A DNA stretch of 64,000 nt, from positions 1 through 64,000 of the forward strand of contig JAFWDK010000024.1 of assembly GCA_017513085.1 (NCBI GenBank), written 5' to 3'. Source of the stretch: Clostridiales bacterium (GTDB lineage: Bacteria > Bacillota > Clostridia > Saccharofermentanales > Saccharofermentanaceae). A program made the position numbers and the translations under genes. Of this stretch, positions 46,498-53,224 are shown piece after piece (within the stretch, counting starts at the first letter, position 1; each line of letters opens with the position of its first letter). The notes below the pieces were generated by a model. That model was not told where the DNA came from. It saw only the letters and a list, made by a program, of their open reading frames with translations, and did not search any database.

Positions 46498-47670
46498 ATG
46501 GCAGAATCGTATCTCAGTCGAGGAGTGTCTCCTACAAAGGATGATGTAAAGAAAGCAGTGGCAAATCAGGATAAAGGTGTTTTCCCGGGTGCTTTTTGCA
46601 AATTGATCGAAGATCTCGGCGGAGATCCTGACTATTGTACAGCGATCCATGCTGATGGCGCGGGGACCAAATCTTCTGTTGCTTATATTGCTTACCGTGA
46701 GACAGGTGATCTGAAGTGGTTTAAAGGTATCGCGCAGGATTCTCTCGTAATGAATACTGATGACCTGGCTTGTGTCGGTGCCATTGAGAAGCTTTCCTTG
46801 TCCAATACGATCGGCCGTAATGCACATCGTGTGGATGGTAAGTGTATCGCAGCTGTCATCGAAGGATATAACGATATTGTCGGCAAACTCCAGGACATGG
46901 GATTTGATCTTTCTATGTGCGGCGGGGAGACTGCAGATGTCGGAGATCTGGTACGTACGTTGATCGTTGACTCTCCGATCGTTACACGTGTCGCTAGAAA
47001 GAATGTTATTAATGCAGCTAACATTAAACCCGGACATGTGATTGTCGGATTGGCTTCCTTCGGACAGGCAACCTACGAAGATTCATATAACTCCGGTATT
47101 TCTTCGAATGGCTTGACTGCTGCACGTCACATGCTTCTTTGCAAAGATTACCTGCGTGAATATCCCGAGTCCGTTTCTGAAACGATCCCGGAAGATAAAG
47201 TATATTGCGGTAAATTCCGTCTTACTGATAAACTTCCATACAGTGAGCAGACGGTTGCAGAAGCGATCCTTTCTCCGACGCGTACATATCTTCCTGTTAT
47301 TCGTGATGTTCTTTCTTCCTATCGTGAACAGATCTCCGGTATTATCCACTGTACAGGTGGCGGACAGGCTAAGTGCCGGGATTTCGGTAAGAATATCCGT
47401 ATCGTAAAAGACAATCTTTTCGCTTTCCCACCGATCTTTCAGACTATCTATGAGTCCGGTGAGATCCCGATGAAAGAAATGTATCAGGTATTCAACTGCG
47501 GTCACAGAATCGAGTTCTACTGCGACGAGAGTGTGGCAGAAGGTATCATGAAAATTGCCGGAAAATACAACATCGAATCCAGGATCGTCGGTCGTGTGGA
47601 AGCATTACCGGAAGGTTCTGAGAATCAAGTCGTCATTCGCGCAAACGGGGAAGAGTTTATCTACGGATGA
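46498..47670 (+). CDS. AIR synthase (PurM)-related protein
   Basis: A 390-residue member of the PurM/PurL ATP-grasp-like superfamily. The core motif HADGAGTKSSVAY at about residue 50, MNTDDLACVGA, GGETADVGDLVRT and VGLASFGQATYED are all typical of phosphoribosylformylglycinamidine cyclo-ligase. The sequence resembles the longer form I associate with Bacteroidetes rather than the 340-350-residue Bacillus type, and no other pur genes are adjacent. It probably makes aminoimidazole ribotide, but a paralogous role is possible. AAAGAAGGA precedes ATG 46498, and an in-frame ATG at 46474 has no clear site. Confidence 0.85.
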   Translation: MAESYLSRGVSPTKDDVKKAVANQDKGVFPGAFCKLIEDLGGDPDYCTAIHADGAGTKSSVAYIAYRETGDLKWFKGIAQDSLVMNTDDLACVGAIEKLSLSNTIGRNAHRVDGKCIAAVIEGYNDIVGKLQDMGFDLSMCGGETADVGDLVRTLIVDSPIVTRVARKNVINAANIKPGHVIVGLASFGQATYEDSYNSGISSNGLTAARHMLLCKDYLREYPESVSETIPEDKVYCGKFRLTDKLPYSEQTVAEAILSPTRTYLPVIRDVLSSYREQISGIIHCTGGGQAKCRDFGKNIRIVKDNLFAFPPIFQTIYESGEIPMKEMYQVFNCGHRIEFYCDESVAEGIMKIAGKYNIESRIVGRVEALPEGSENQVVIRANGEEFIYG

Positions 47671-47698
47671 GCCTCACGTGTTGATGTGGTGTAAGAAG

Positions 47699-48538
47699 AT
47701 GCGTCATTCTATAGTCAGGACCATGAATGTTTTGCTCGTTCTGGCAATGATCCTTCCAATGGTTTCTTGTGGAAGTCTGGATCAGAGTCTTTCGAAGATC
47801 ACGACTGTTTCTTCCGAATCGACACAAGCGCCCGTTCCGGGTTCTTCATCAGATAAGTCTGTGCCTGTGTCCGATAATGAATCGGATCTGAGCGAATTAG
47901 TGAGATCCTATATGGATACATTGATTTCCGGTGATGTTGACGCAGTGTGTAAAAAGTTCGGTTGTCAGAGGTCGGAGATCCTCTTTGCGTCTTCCAAGGT
48001 GGATGAAGTCGTTTTTCCTATTTTGTATCAGAATGCGACGTATTCTGTTGGCGGCGTGATCACGTCAGATCATTCGGATTATTCTGTTGATGTGACACTG
48101 ATGTTTCCGGATATTGCCGACTGTTTTGATCAGGTGCTCCAGGATACTGATTTTATGGTAGAGGCATCTAAAGATTGGGTGCTGGCTTTGAAAGCTCATG
48201 AGAATGTTCAGGAAGAAAAAGACGAGATGGTCTATCTGGCTTTTGCGGAAGCTTTGGTCCGTATTAAAGACGGAACATACCAGAGGAAGACAATGTATAC
48301 GGAATTATTCCGCTTTCATGCAAATCCGGGAGAGTATATCTGTGAAGGATACCCGAACTTTGTCAGTCTTTTGGGAAAAAGCAACTACATGAGGCGGTTC
48401 GCTTTTGTAGACATAAGAGAGGAGTATGACCTTCTTTCTCTTTATACCCCTCTATTTGTAAAGAGTGGAACGATTACTTCGGAGGAGGCGGATACGATCC
48501 TTCAGGAGAAGTTTGCGGAGATTGCGAATTTCGGTTGA
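47699..48538 (+). CDS. Putative lipoprotein of unknown function
   Basis: A 279-residue protein with a lipoprotein signal. A basic start and hydrophobic core (MNVLLVLAMILPM) end at VSCG, the lipobox Cys. A Ser/Pro-rich linker (about 30-60) leads to an acidic domain without known motifs (LVRSYMDTLISGDVDAVCKKFG near its start). It lies 28 bases after the AIR synthase gene and may be co-transcribed. The ribosome site is weak for both ATG 47699 and ATG 47684, so the exact start is uncertain. Confidence 0.7.
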   Translation: MRHSIVRTMNVLLVLAMILPMVSCGSLDQSLSKITTVSSESTQAPVPGSSSDKSVPVSDNESDLSELVRSYMDTLISGDVDAVCKKFGCQRSEILFASSKVDEVVFPILYQNATYSVGGVITSDHSDYSVDVTLMFPDIADCFDQVLQDTDFMVEASKDWVLALKAHENVQEEKDEMVYLAFAEALVRIKDGTYQRKTMYTELFRFHANPGEYICEGYPNFVSLLGKSNYMRRFAFVDIREEYDLLSLYTPLFVKSGTITSEEADTILQEKFAEIANFG

Positions 48539-48624
48539 ATCGGAATTCTGCATCCTCGAAAAACGGTAGAAAACTTAATTTTTGAAGATTTTTCAGTTTT
48601 AGACTGTTTTTTTCAAAAAGAGTG

Positions 48625-48653
48625 TTGACAAGCGATTTTATCATCGATATAAT
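48625..48653 (+). promoter_or_regulatory. Consensus sigma-A promoter of tRNA-Lys
   Basis: TTGACA at 48625-48630, exactly 17 bases, and TATAAT at 48648-48653, a perfect match to consensus. Confidence 0.93.
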
Positions 48654-48685
48654 AATCAACGTTCGCGAGGAAAGCGATCGAAAAT

Positions 48686-48761
48686 GTACCTTTAGCTCAG
48701 TTGGTAGAGCAACTGACTCTTAATCAGTGGGCCCAGGGTTCGAGTCCCTGAAGGTGCACCA
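48686..48761 (+). tRNA. tRNA-Lys (anticodon CTT)
   Basis: A 76-nt cloverleaf with encoded CCA. The acceptor GTACCTT pairs with AAGGTGC (one wobble). The anticodon stem ACTGA/TCAGT holds loop CTCTTAA with CTT at 48719-48721, which reads AAG. The T arm has GTTCGAGTC. It is a single transcription unit between promoter and terminator. Confidence 0.96.
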
Positions 48762-48762
48762 G

Positions 48763-48789
48763 ACCGGATCAGAAATGATCCGGTTTTTT
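48763..48789 (+). terminator. Terminator after tRNA-Lys
   Basis: ACCGGATCA and TGATCCGGT pair around GAAA, followed by a run of T. Confidence 0.93.
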
Positions 48790-48827
48790 ATTTTCTTCAC
48801 GTTCCATCGTACAAGTATATTTCCTTG

Positions 48828-48836
48828 TGATATAAT
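48828..48836 (+). promoter_or_regulatory. Extended -10 promoter of the MetY-type gene
   Basis: TGATATAAT is an extended -10 (TGn plus TATAAT at 48831-48836). No clear -35 is visible. The start codon is about 42 bases downstream. Confidence 0.6.
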
Positions 48837-48878
48837 TTCTTTATTGCGGCATGGACCGAATAACAGGAGGAAGTTTAA

Positions 48879-50162
48879 ATGGATAATAATTTCAGTATAG
48901 AGACCAATTGCGTACAGGGTGCATATCAACCGAAAAATGGTGAACCAAGAGTGATGCCGATCGTGCAGAGTACGACATGGAAATATTCCTCAACAGAGCA
49001 GATGGGTCGTCTTTTCGATTTGGAAGAGAACGGTTATTTCTATACACGTCTTGCTAATCCGACCAGCGATCTGGTAGCAGCGAAGATCTGTATGCTGGAA
49101 GGTGGCGTAGCGGCGATGCTGACTTCTTCCGGTCAGGCGGCAAATTTCTATTCGATTTTTAATGTGTGTTCCGCCGGTGATCACATCGTTTGTTCTTCGG
49201 CAATCTATGGCGGCACATATAATCTTTTTGCTCATACGATCAAGAAAATGGGCATCGATGCGACTTTCGTATCTCCGGATTCGACTGAAGAAGAGATTCA
49301 GGCAGCTATCCGTCCAAATACTAAGCTCGTTTTCGGTGAAACGATTGCCAACCCTGCTTTGAATGTCCTTGATATTGAGACATTTGCAAAGACTGCACAT
49401 AAGAACGGACTTCCATTCATGATCGACAATACATTTGCTACACCGATCAACTGTCGTCCGATCGAGTGGGGTGCGGATATCGTTATCCATTCCACAACCA
49501 AGTATATGGATGGTCATGCAACTTCTGTCGGTGGCTGCATCGTGGATGCAGGTACTTTTGACTGGGCGAAATATCCGGACAAATTTGCCGGACTGGTTGA
49601 GCCGGATGAAACTTATCATGGTGTTTCCTACACAGGCCGATTCGGTAAGTCTGCTTTCATCATGAAGGCTGTTGCTCAACTGATGCGTGATCTTGGATCT
49701 ATCCCGGGCCCGATGAATGCGTTTTTGCTGAATCTTGGTTTGGAGACGTTGCATCTTCGTATGCCGCGTCACTGTGAAAATGCTCTGGCGATTGCCGAGT
49801 ATTTACAGAAGCATCCGAAGATTGCCTGGGTTTCTTATCCTGGCCTTCCTGGTGATAAGGAATATGCTAAGGCACAGAAATACATGCCGAACGGAACCTG
49901 CGGTGTTCTTTCTTTCGGTGTGAAGGGTGGAAGAGAAGCTTGTGTAAAGTTCATGGATTCACTTAAACTTGCTGCTATCTGTACTCACGTTGCTGATTGC
50001 CGTACTTGCGTCTTGCATCCGGCTTCCCATACACATCGCCAGATGAATGACGAGGAATTGAAAGCCGCCGGTGTCAGCCCGGATCTGATCCGTTTCTCAG
50101 TTGGTATCGAGAATAAGGAAGATCTTATTGCTGATATTGAACAGGCACTCGCTAATGTATGA
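48879..50162 (+). CDS. O-acetylhomoserine sulfhydrylase-type PLP enzyme
   Basis: A 427-residue enzyme of the Cys/Met metabolism PLP family. Its length, TSSGQAANF, MIDNTFATP, the PLP Lys208 in HSTTKYMDGHA, and the C-terminal VLHPASHTHRQM fit MetY, which makes homocysteine from O-acetylhomoserine and sulfide. A methionine gamma-lyase or related cystathionine enzyme is a close alternative. AGGAGGAAGTT precedes the ATG. The aspartokinase nearby supplies homoserine precursors. No SAM riboswitch is visible in the short leader. Confidence 0.9.
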   Translation: MDNNFSIETNCVQGAYQPKNGEPRVMPIVQSTTWKYSSTEQMGRLFDLEENGYFYTRLANPTSDLVAAKICMLEGGVAAMLTSSGQAANFYSIFNVCSAGDHIVCSSAIYGGTYNLFAHTIKKMGIDATFVSPDSTEEEIQAAIRPNTKLVFGETIANPALNVLDIETFAKTAHKNGLPFMIDNTFATPINCRPIEWGADIVIHSTTKYMDGHATSVGGCIVDAGTFDWAKYPDKFAGLVEPDETYHGVSYTGRFGKSAFIMKAVAQLMRDLGSIPGPMNAFLLNLGLETLHLRMPRHCENALAIAEYLQKHPKIAWVSYPGLPGDKEYAKAQKYMPNGTCGVLSFGVKGGREACVKFMDSLKLAAICTHVADCRTCVLHPASHTHRQMNDEELKAAGVSPDLIRFSVGIENKEDLIADIEQALANV

Positions 50163-50221
50163 TCCTTCCGCTTTCCTCTTCTTGATGTTATCCGTGAGAA
50201 GGTGCTTTTGAAGAAGAATAG

Positions 50222-50235
50222 CGAAATCGATTTCG
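50222..50235. promoter_or_regulatory. 14-bp palindrome matching the one before the xylanase
   Basis: CGAAATCGATTTCG is a perfect palindrome 76 bases before the DUF4867 start codon and identical to the core of the 7157 element. It is a candidate operator for a LacI-type regulator. Confidence 0.5.
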
Positions 50236-50249
50236 AAAAAGCATTTCCA

Positions 50250-50286
50250 TTTACGCTCCTTTTATGTAAAATAGAAGGAGCGTAAA
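50250..50286 (+). terminator. Long hairpin between the MetY-type and DUF4867 genes
   Basis: TTTACGCTCCTTtTAT pairs with ATAgAAGGAGCGTAAA, a stem of about 15 bp with one mismatch, then TATTTT. It may end the MetY transcript. It also sits only 12 bases before the AAGGAGG of the next gene and may affect that gene. Confidence 0.6.
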
Positions 50287-50310
50287 TATTTTCCCAAGGA
50301 GGATCAATCA

Positions 50311-50946
50311 ATGAAGATCTATAGCGTATTGGACAAAGAATTCGCACCTTATGGTAAGGTTTTGGAAGGTTATGATGTAGCCGATCTTCTCAAGGCTCTT
50401 GATGAGAAGACACCTCTTCCTGAAGGCGTAGACTATGTTATGAGCTGCGCTGACCTCGAGTATACCAAAGCTTTTGGCCAGCTTCAGAATAATGCATACG
50501 GTGGCATGCCGATTCAGCTCGGTTACTGCAATGGTCATAACACGAAGCTTAACTGCCTCGAGTATCACCGCGACAGCGAACTGAATATCGGTTCAACCGA
50601 CTTTATTCTTTTGCTTGCTAAGGCTGACGATATCATCGATGGAAAACTCGATACATCCAAGGTCATGGCTTTTAAAGCGGAAAAAGGTCAGGTCGTTGAA
50701 GTTTATGAGACATCTTTACACTATGCTCCGTGTTCTGCGAAGAAGGGTGAAGGATTTAAGGTCGTTATCGTTCTGCCGAAGGGTACGAATGGTCCGGTTC
50801 CGGCACTTATACCTGCAAATGAAGAAGATAAGTGGATGACAGCTTGCAACAAGTGGCTCCTTGCTCATGAAGATTCTTCTGAAGCAAAGAGCGGTGCTTA
50901 TGTAGGTCTTACCGGCGTAAATCCGGATATTGCTGATCTTATCTGA
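50311..50946 (+). CDS. DUF4867 family protein
   Basis: A 211-residue protein that looks like DUF4867, a cupin-like family found near sugar-metabolism genes in Firmicutes; the family function is not established. Segments such as YSVLDKEFAPYGKVLEGYD, CLEYHRDSELNIGSTDFILLLA and ETSLHYAPCSAKKGEGFKVVIVLP have the strand-rich pattern of a cupin with a possible metal His-x-Asp and His. CAAGGAGGATC precedes the ATG. A possible LacI-type palindrome upstream points to carbohydrate-linked expression. Confidence 0.8.
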   Translation: MKIYSVLDKEFAPYGKVLEGYDVADLLKALDEKTPLPEGVDYVMSCADLEYTKAFGQLQNNAYGGMPIQLGYCNGHNTKLNCLEYHRDSELNIGSTDFILLLAKADDIIDGKLDTSKVMAFKAEKGQVVEVYETSLHYAPCSAKKGEGFKVVIVLPKGTNGPVPALIPANEEDKWMTACNKWLLAHEDSSEAKSGAYVGLTGVNPDIADLI

Positions 50947-50983
50947 TCCGTATAGTCCGAATTCCGGCTAACAGAAGTTAAAG

Positions 50984-51045
50984 AAATCTCCCTATCGGTG
51001 AATCTTTTCAATAAAGAGACGATTGAGCCGACGGGGAGATTTTTA
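50984..51045. terminator. Bidirectional terminator between DUF4867 and lysC
   Basis: AAATCTCCC and GGGGAGATTT form the base of a stem with an inner TCGG/CCGA pairing. It ends in TTTTTA on the + strand and has AAAG...AAA on the other side, so it can serve both converging genes. Confidence 0.8.
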
Positions 51046-51066
51046 ATGCTGTTTATTCTTGGTTAA

Positions 51067-52416
51067 TCAGCCGAAGAATTCTTTATATAGAGTTCTTACA
51101 GCGTAGGAACAATACTCTTCACGAACACCGAACATAACGGAGATCTCAGAAGCACCCTGGTTGATCAGCTCCAGGTTGATACCGGCTTTACTGAGAGCAG
51201 TTGCAGCTCTTGCCGTAGTACCAACAGTATTCGCCATAGCCTCACCGACGATCATGACGATTGCAAGATCACGGTTAACAGATACGGAATCAACATTGAG
51301 TTCCAAACTGATGCGCTGGATGATCCGACGTTCTTTTTCCGGTGTGAAATCAGCGGAACGCAGGATGATGGAAACCGAATCGATGCCGGATGGCATGTGC
51401 TCGATGGATAATCCCTCATCAGCAATGATTGCCAGAACTTTAACAAGGAAGCCGACTTCGCGGTTCATCAGATACTTGCTCATATTCAGAGCGCAGAATC
51501 CTTTTTCACCGGCAATACCGGTTACAAGAGAGTCGTAATGTGTTCGCTTGCTGACGATCATAGTGCCTTTGCCAGACGGGTTGTTGGTGTTTTTGATGTT
51601 AACCGGAATGCCACGTACAAATGCAGGGTAGAGGGCTTCTTCGTGAAGCACCTGGAAACCGGCATATGCAAGTTCGCGCATTTCATCGTATGTGATCTCG
51701 GTAACCGGGAATGGATCCTTGACCAGATTCGGGTTCACGGCAAATACGTTATCTACATCAGTCCAGTTTTCATAAACAGTGGCATGAAGTGCTGCCGCCA
51801 GGATCGCACCGGTAATATCAGAACCGCCACGGGAGAAGGTGATGATCTCGCCGTCTTTAGAATAACCAAAGAAGCCAGGGAAGACACAGATCTCGCGGAG
51901 ACGGGAAAGGTCAGCAAGGTTGTCATAGGATTCCGGAAGGACTTTAACATGACCGCCAACTTCGGTTTCCAGATAGAGACCGGCAACTTTAGGATTGCAG
52001 TAAGTGGCTTTGTGGCCTGTCTTGGTAAGATAGGTGGCTACAAGACGGGCACAGCTGTCTTCACCAAGAGCTTTGGTCGCATCCATAAAGAGGGATGCAT
52101 CCTTGATCGGTTCGTTCACTGAACTTTCGATGTTTTCCTTGATCGATTCCATGCACTCGGGGATCTCGAGTTCTTCGCAAATGGAAGAGTAACGATCCAG
52201 AACAGCCTTGAGTTCTTTTTCACCGGATTGACCGGAAATCTTTGCGTTGGCCAGTGAAATGAGAAGATCTGTGACTTTAATATCGGAAGAGAATCTCTTT
52301 CCTGGTGCGGATACAACGATCACACGCCGCTCCTCGTCGCTGAGCAATATATCGCAGACCTTTTTGATTTGAGTGGCGTCTGCACAGGATGAACCACCGA
52401 ATTTCGTAACTTTCAT
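51067..52416 (-). CDS. lysC: Aspartate kinase
   Basis: A 449-residue kinase that starts the lysine, threonine and methionine pathways. The N terminus is VTKFGGSSCADA, with FSRGGSDITGA and ENWTDVDNVF in the kinase domain. Two C-terminal ACT domains (about 300-449, MNREVGFLVKVLAIIADEG and VGEAMANTVGTTARA) should bind feedback amino acids. ATG at 52416 follows AAGGAGGTT; an upstream in-frame start would add 24 residues unlike the family. No lysine riboswitch fits in the short leader. Confidence 0.96.
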   Translation of the reverse strand: MKVTKFGGSSCADATQIKKVCDILLSDEERRVIVVSAPGKRFSSDIKVTDLLISLANAKISGQSGEKELKAVLDRYSSICEELEIPECMESIKENIESSVNEPIKDASLFMDATKALGEDSCARLVATYLTKTGHKATYCNPKVAGLYLETEVGGHVKVLPESYDNLADLSRLREICVFPGFFGYSKDGEIITFSRGGSDITGAILAAALHATVYENWTDVDNVFAVNPNLVKDPFPVTEITYDEMRELAYAGFQVLHEEALYPAFVRGIPVNIKNTNNPSGKGTMIVSKRTHYDSLVTGIAGEKGFCALNMSKYLMNREVGFLVKVLAIIADEGLSIEHMPSGIDSVSIILRSADFTPEKERRIIQRISLELNVDSVSVNRDLAIVMIVGEAMANTVGTTARAATALSKAGINLELINQGASEISVMFGVREEYCSYAVRTLYKEFFG

Positions 52417-52458
52417 GAAAACCGAACCTCCTTGATTCGTTGCTTTTCGTTTCAAGCT

Positions 52459-52488
52459 ATTATATATGTATATATGACGTTTTCGCAA
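52459..52488 (-). promoter_or_regulatory. Candidate promoter of lysC
   Basis: On the minus strand TTGCGA (52488-52483) and TATAAT (52464-52459) are 18 bases apart. Confidence 0.5.
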
Positions 52489-52518
52489 GTAAAAGAACCT
52501 GTGACTTGCGGTTTTTTC
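52484..52518 (+). repeat. Terminator-like hairpin in the lysC-yqeG divergent region
   Basis: CGCAAGT (52484-52490) and ACTTGCG (52504-52510) form a stem, followed by GTTTTTTC on the + strand. It sits upstream of the yqeG start, where no + gene ends. It overlaps the candidate lysC -35. Confidence 0.5.
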
Positions 52519-52566
52519 ATATCATTGGTATGCTTACGAAGATATTTGGTAGCATGGAGAGGTGTT

Positions 52567-53058
52567 ATGGGTAATATTTTCCGCCCGAATATGTGTGCGC
52601 ATAAAGTAAGTGATCTCGACTTTGGTGATCTTAGAAGCCGGGGATTCCGTTATGCACTTCTTGATTTTGACAATACGCTTGCTCCGGACCATTATACTGA
52701 ACCGATCGACTATTCCTACGATATGGTGAAAAGAATGAAACAAGCCGGTTTTTCGTTATGCCTCGTATCAAATGCGAAATCGGAACGATCGGCCAATATC
52801 GCTAAAATGCTTGATATTCCTTGTATTTCATATGCGCATAAACCTAGCCCTTCCGGAGTTTTGAAAGCTATGGAGAAGATCGGCGCGCAACAAGAATCCA
52901 CGCTCATGATCGGGGATCAGATCTTCACGGATGTAGCAGCCGGTAATCGGGCAGGCATTTTTACGATCCTTGTCGATCGTTATACAAAAAAAGAAGTATT
53001 TTATGTTGTTTTAAAACGTTTCCCTGAATGGATCATACGAAAAATCTGCAGATTCTGA
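52567..53058 (+). CDS. YqeG-family HAD phosphatase
   Basis: A 163-residue HAD hydrolase with LLDFDNTLAPD (nucleophile Asp), CLVSNAKSERS, HKPSP and MIGDQIFTDVAAGNRAG. The YqeG type is close to mitochondrial phosphatidylglycerophosphate phosphatase; its bacterial substrate is uncertain. GGAGAGGTG precedes ATG 52567. In-frame codons upstream (from 52432) are hydrophobic shadow sequence. Confidence 0.92.
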   Translation: MGNIFRPNMCAHKVSDLDFGDLRSRGFRYALLDFDNTLAPDHYTEPIDYSYDMVKRMKQAGFSLCLVSNAKSERSANIAKMLDIPCISYAHKPSPSGVLKAMEKIGAQQESTLMIGDQIFTDVAAGNRAGIFTILVDRYTKKEVFYVVLKRFPEWIIRKICRF

Positions 53059-53088
53059 ATATTCAGGCCTTTTGTATGGGGGAATGAA

Positions 53089-53117
53089 TTGACAACCGTT
53101 TTTGTAAAAAATATAAT
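53089..53117 (+). promoter_or_regulatory. Consensus promoter of the FN3 surface protein
   Basis: TTGACA at 53089-53094, 17 bases, TATAAT at 53112-53117: a full consensus match. The leader is about 100 bases. Confidence 0.9.
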
Positions 53118-53224
53118 AACGTTGTGATCTTTTTGAATAATTACGCTTTTTGTTAATTGGTCGGGGGGGATCAATTATTTGAAAAGTGATGAGACGTTTG
53201 AGTCTGATTATGGAGGCCCCCCCT

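Noticed and set aside
48837..48878. SAM riboswitch before the MetY-type gene
   Set aside because: The leader is about 30 bases long and has no such fold.
52417..52566. Lysine riboswitch before lysC
   Set aside because: The leader is far too short and has no riboswitch core.
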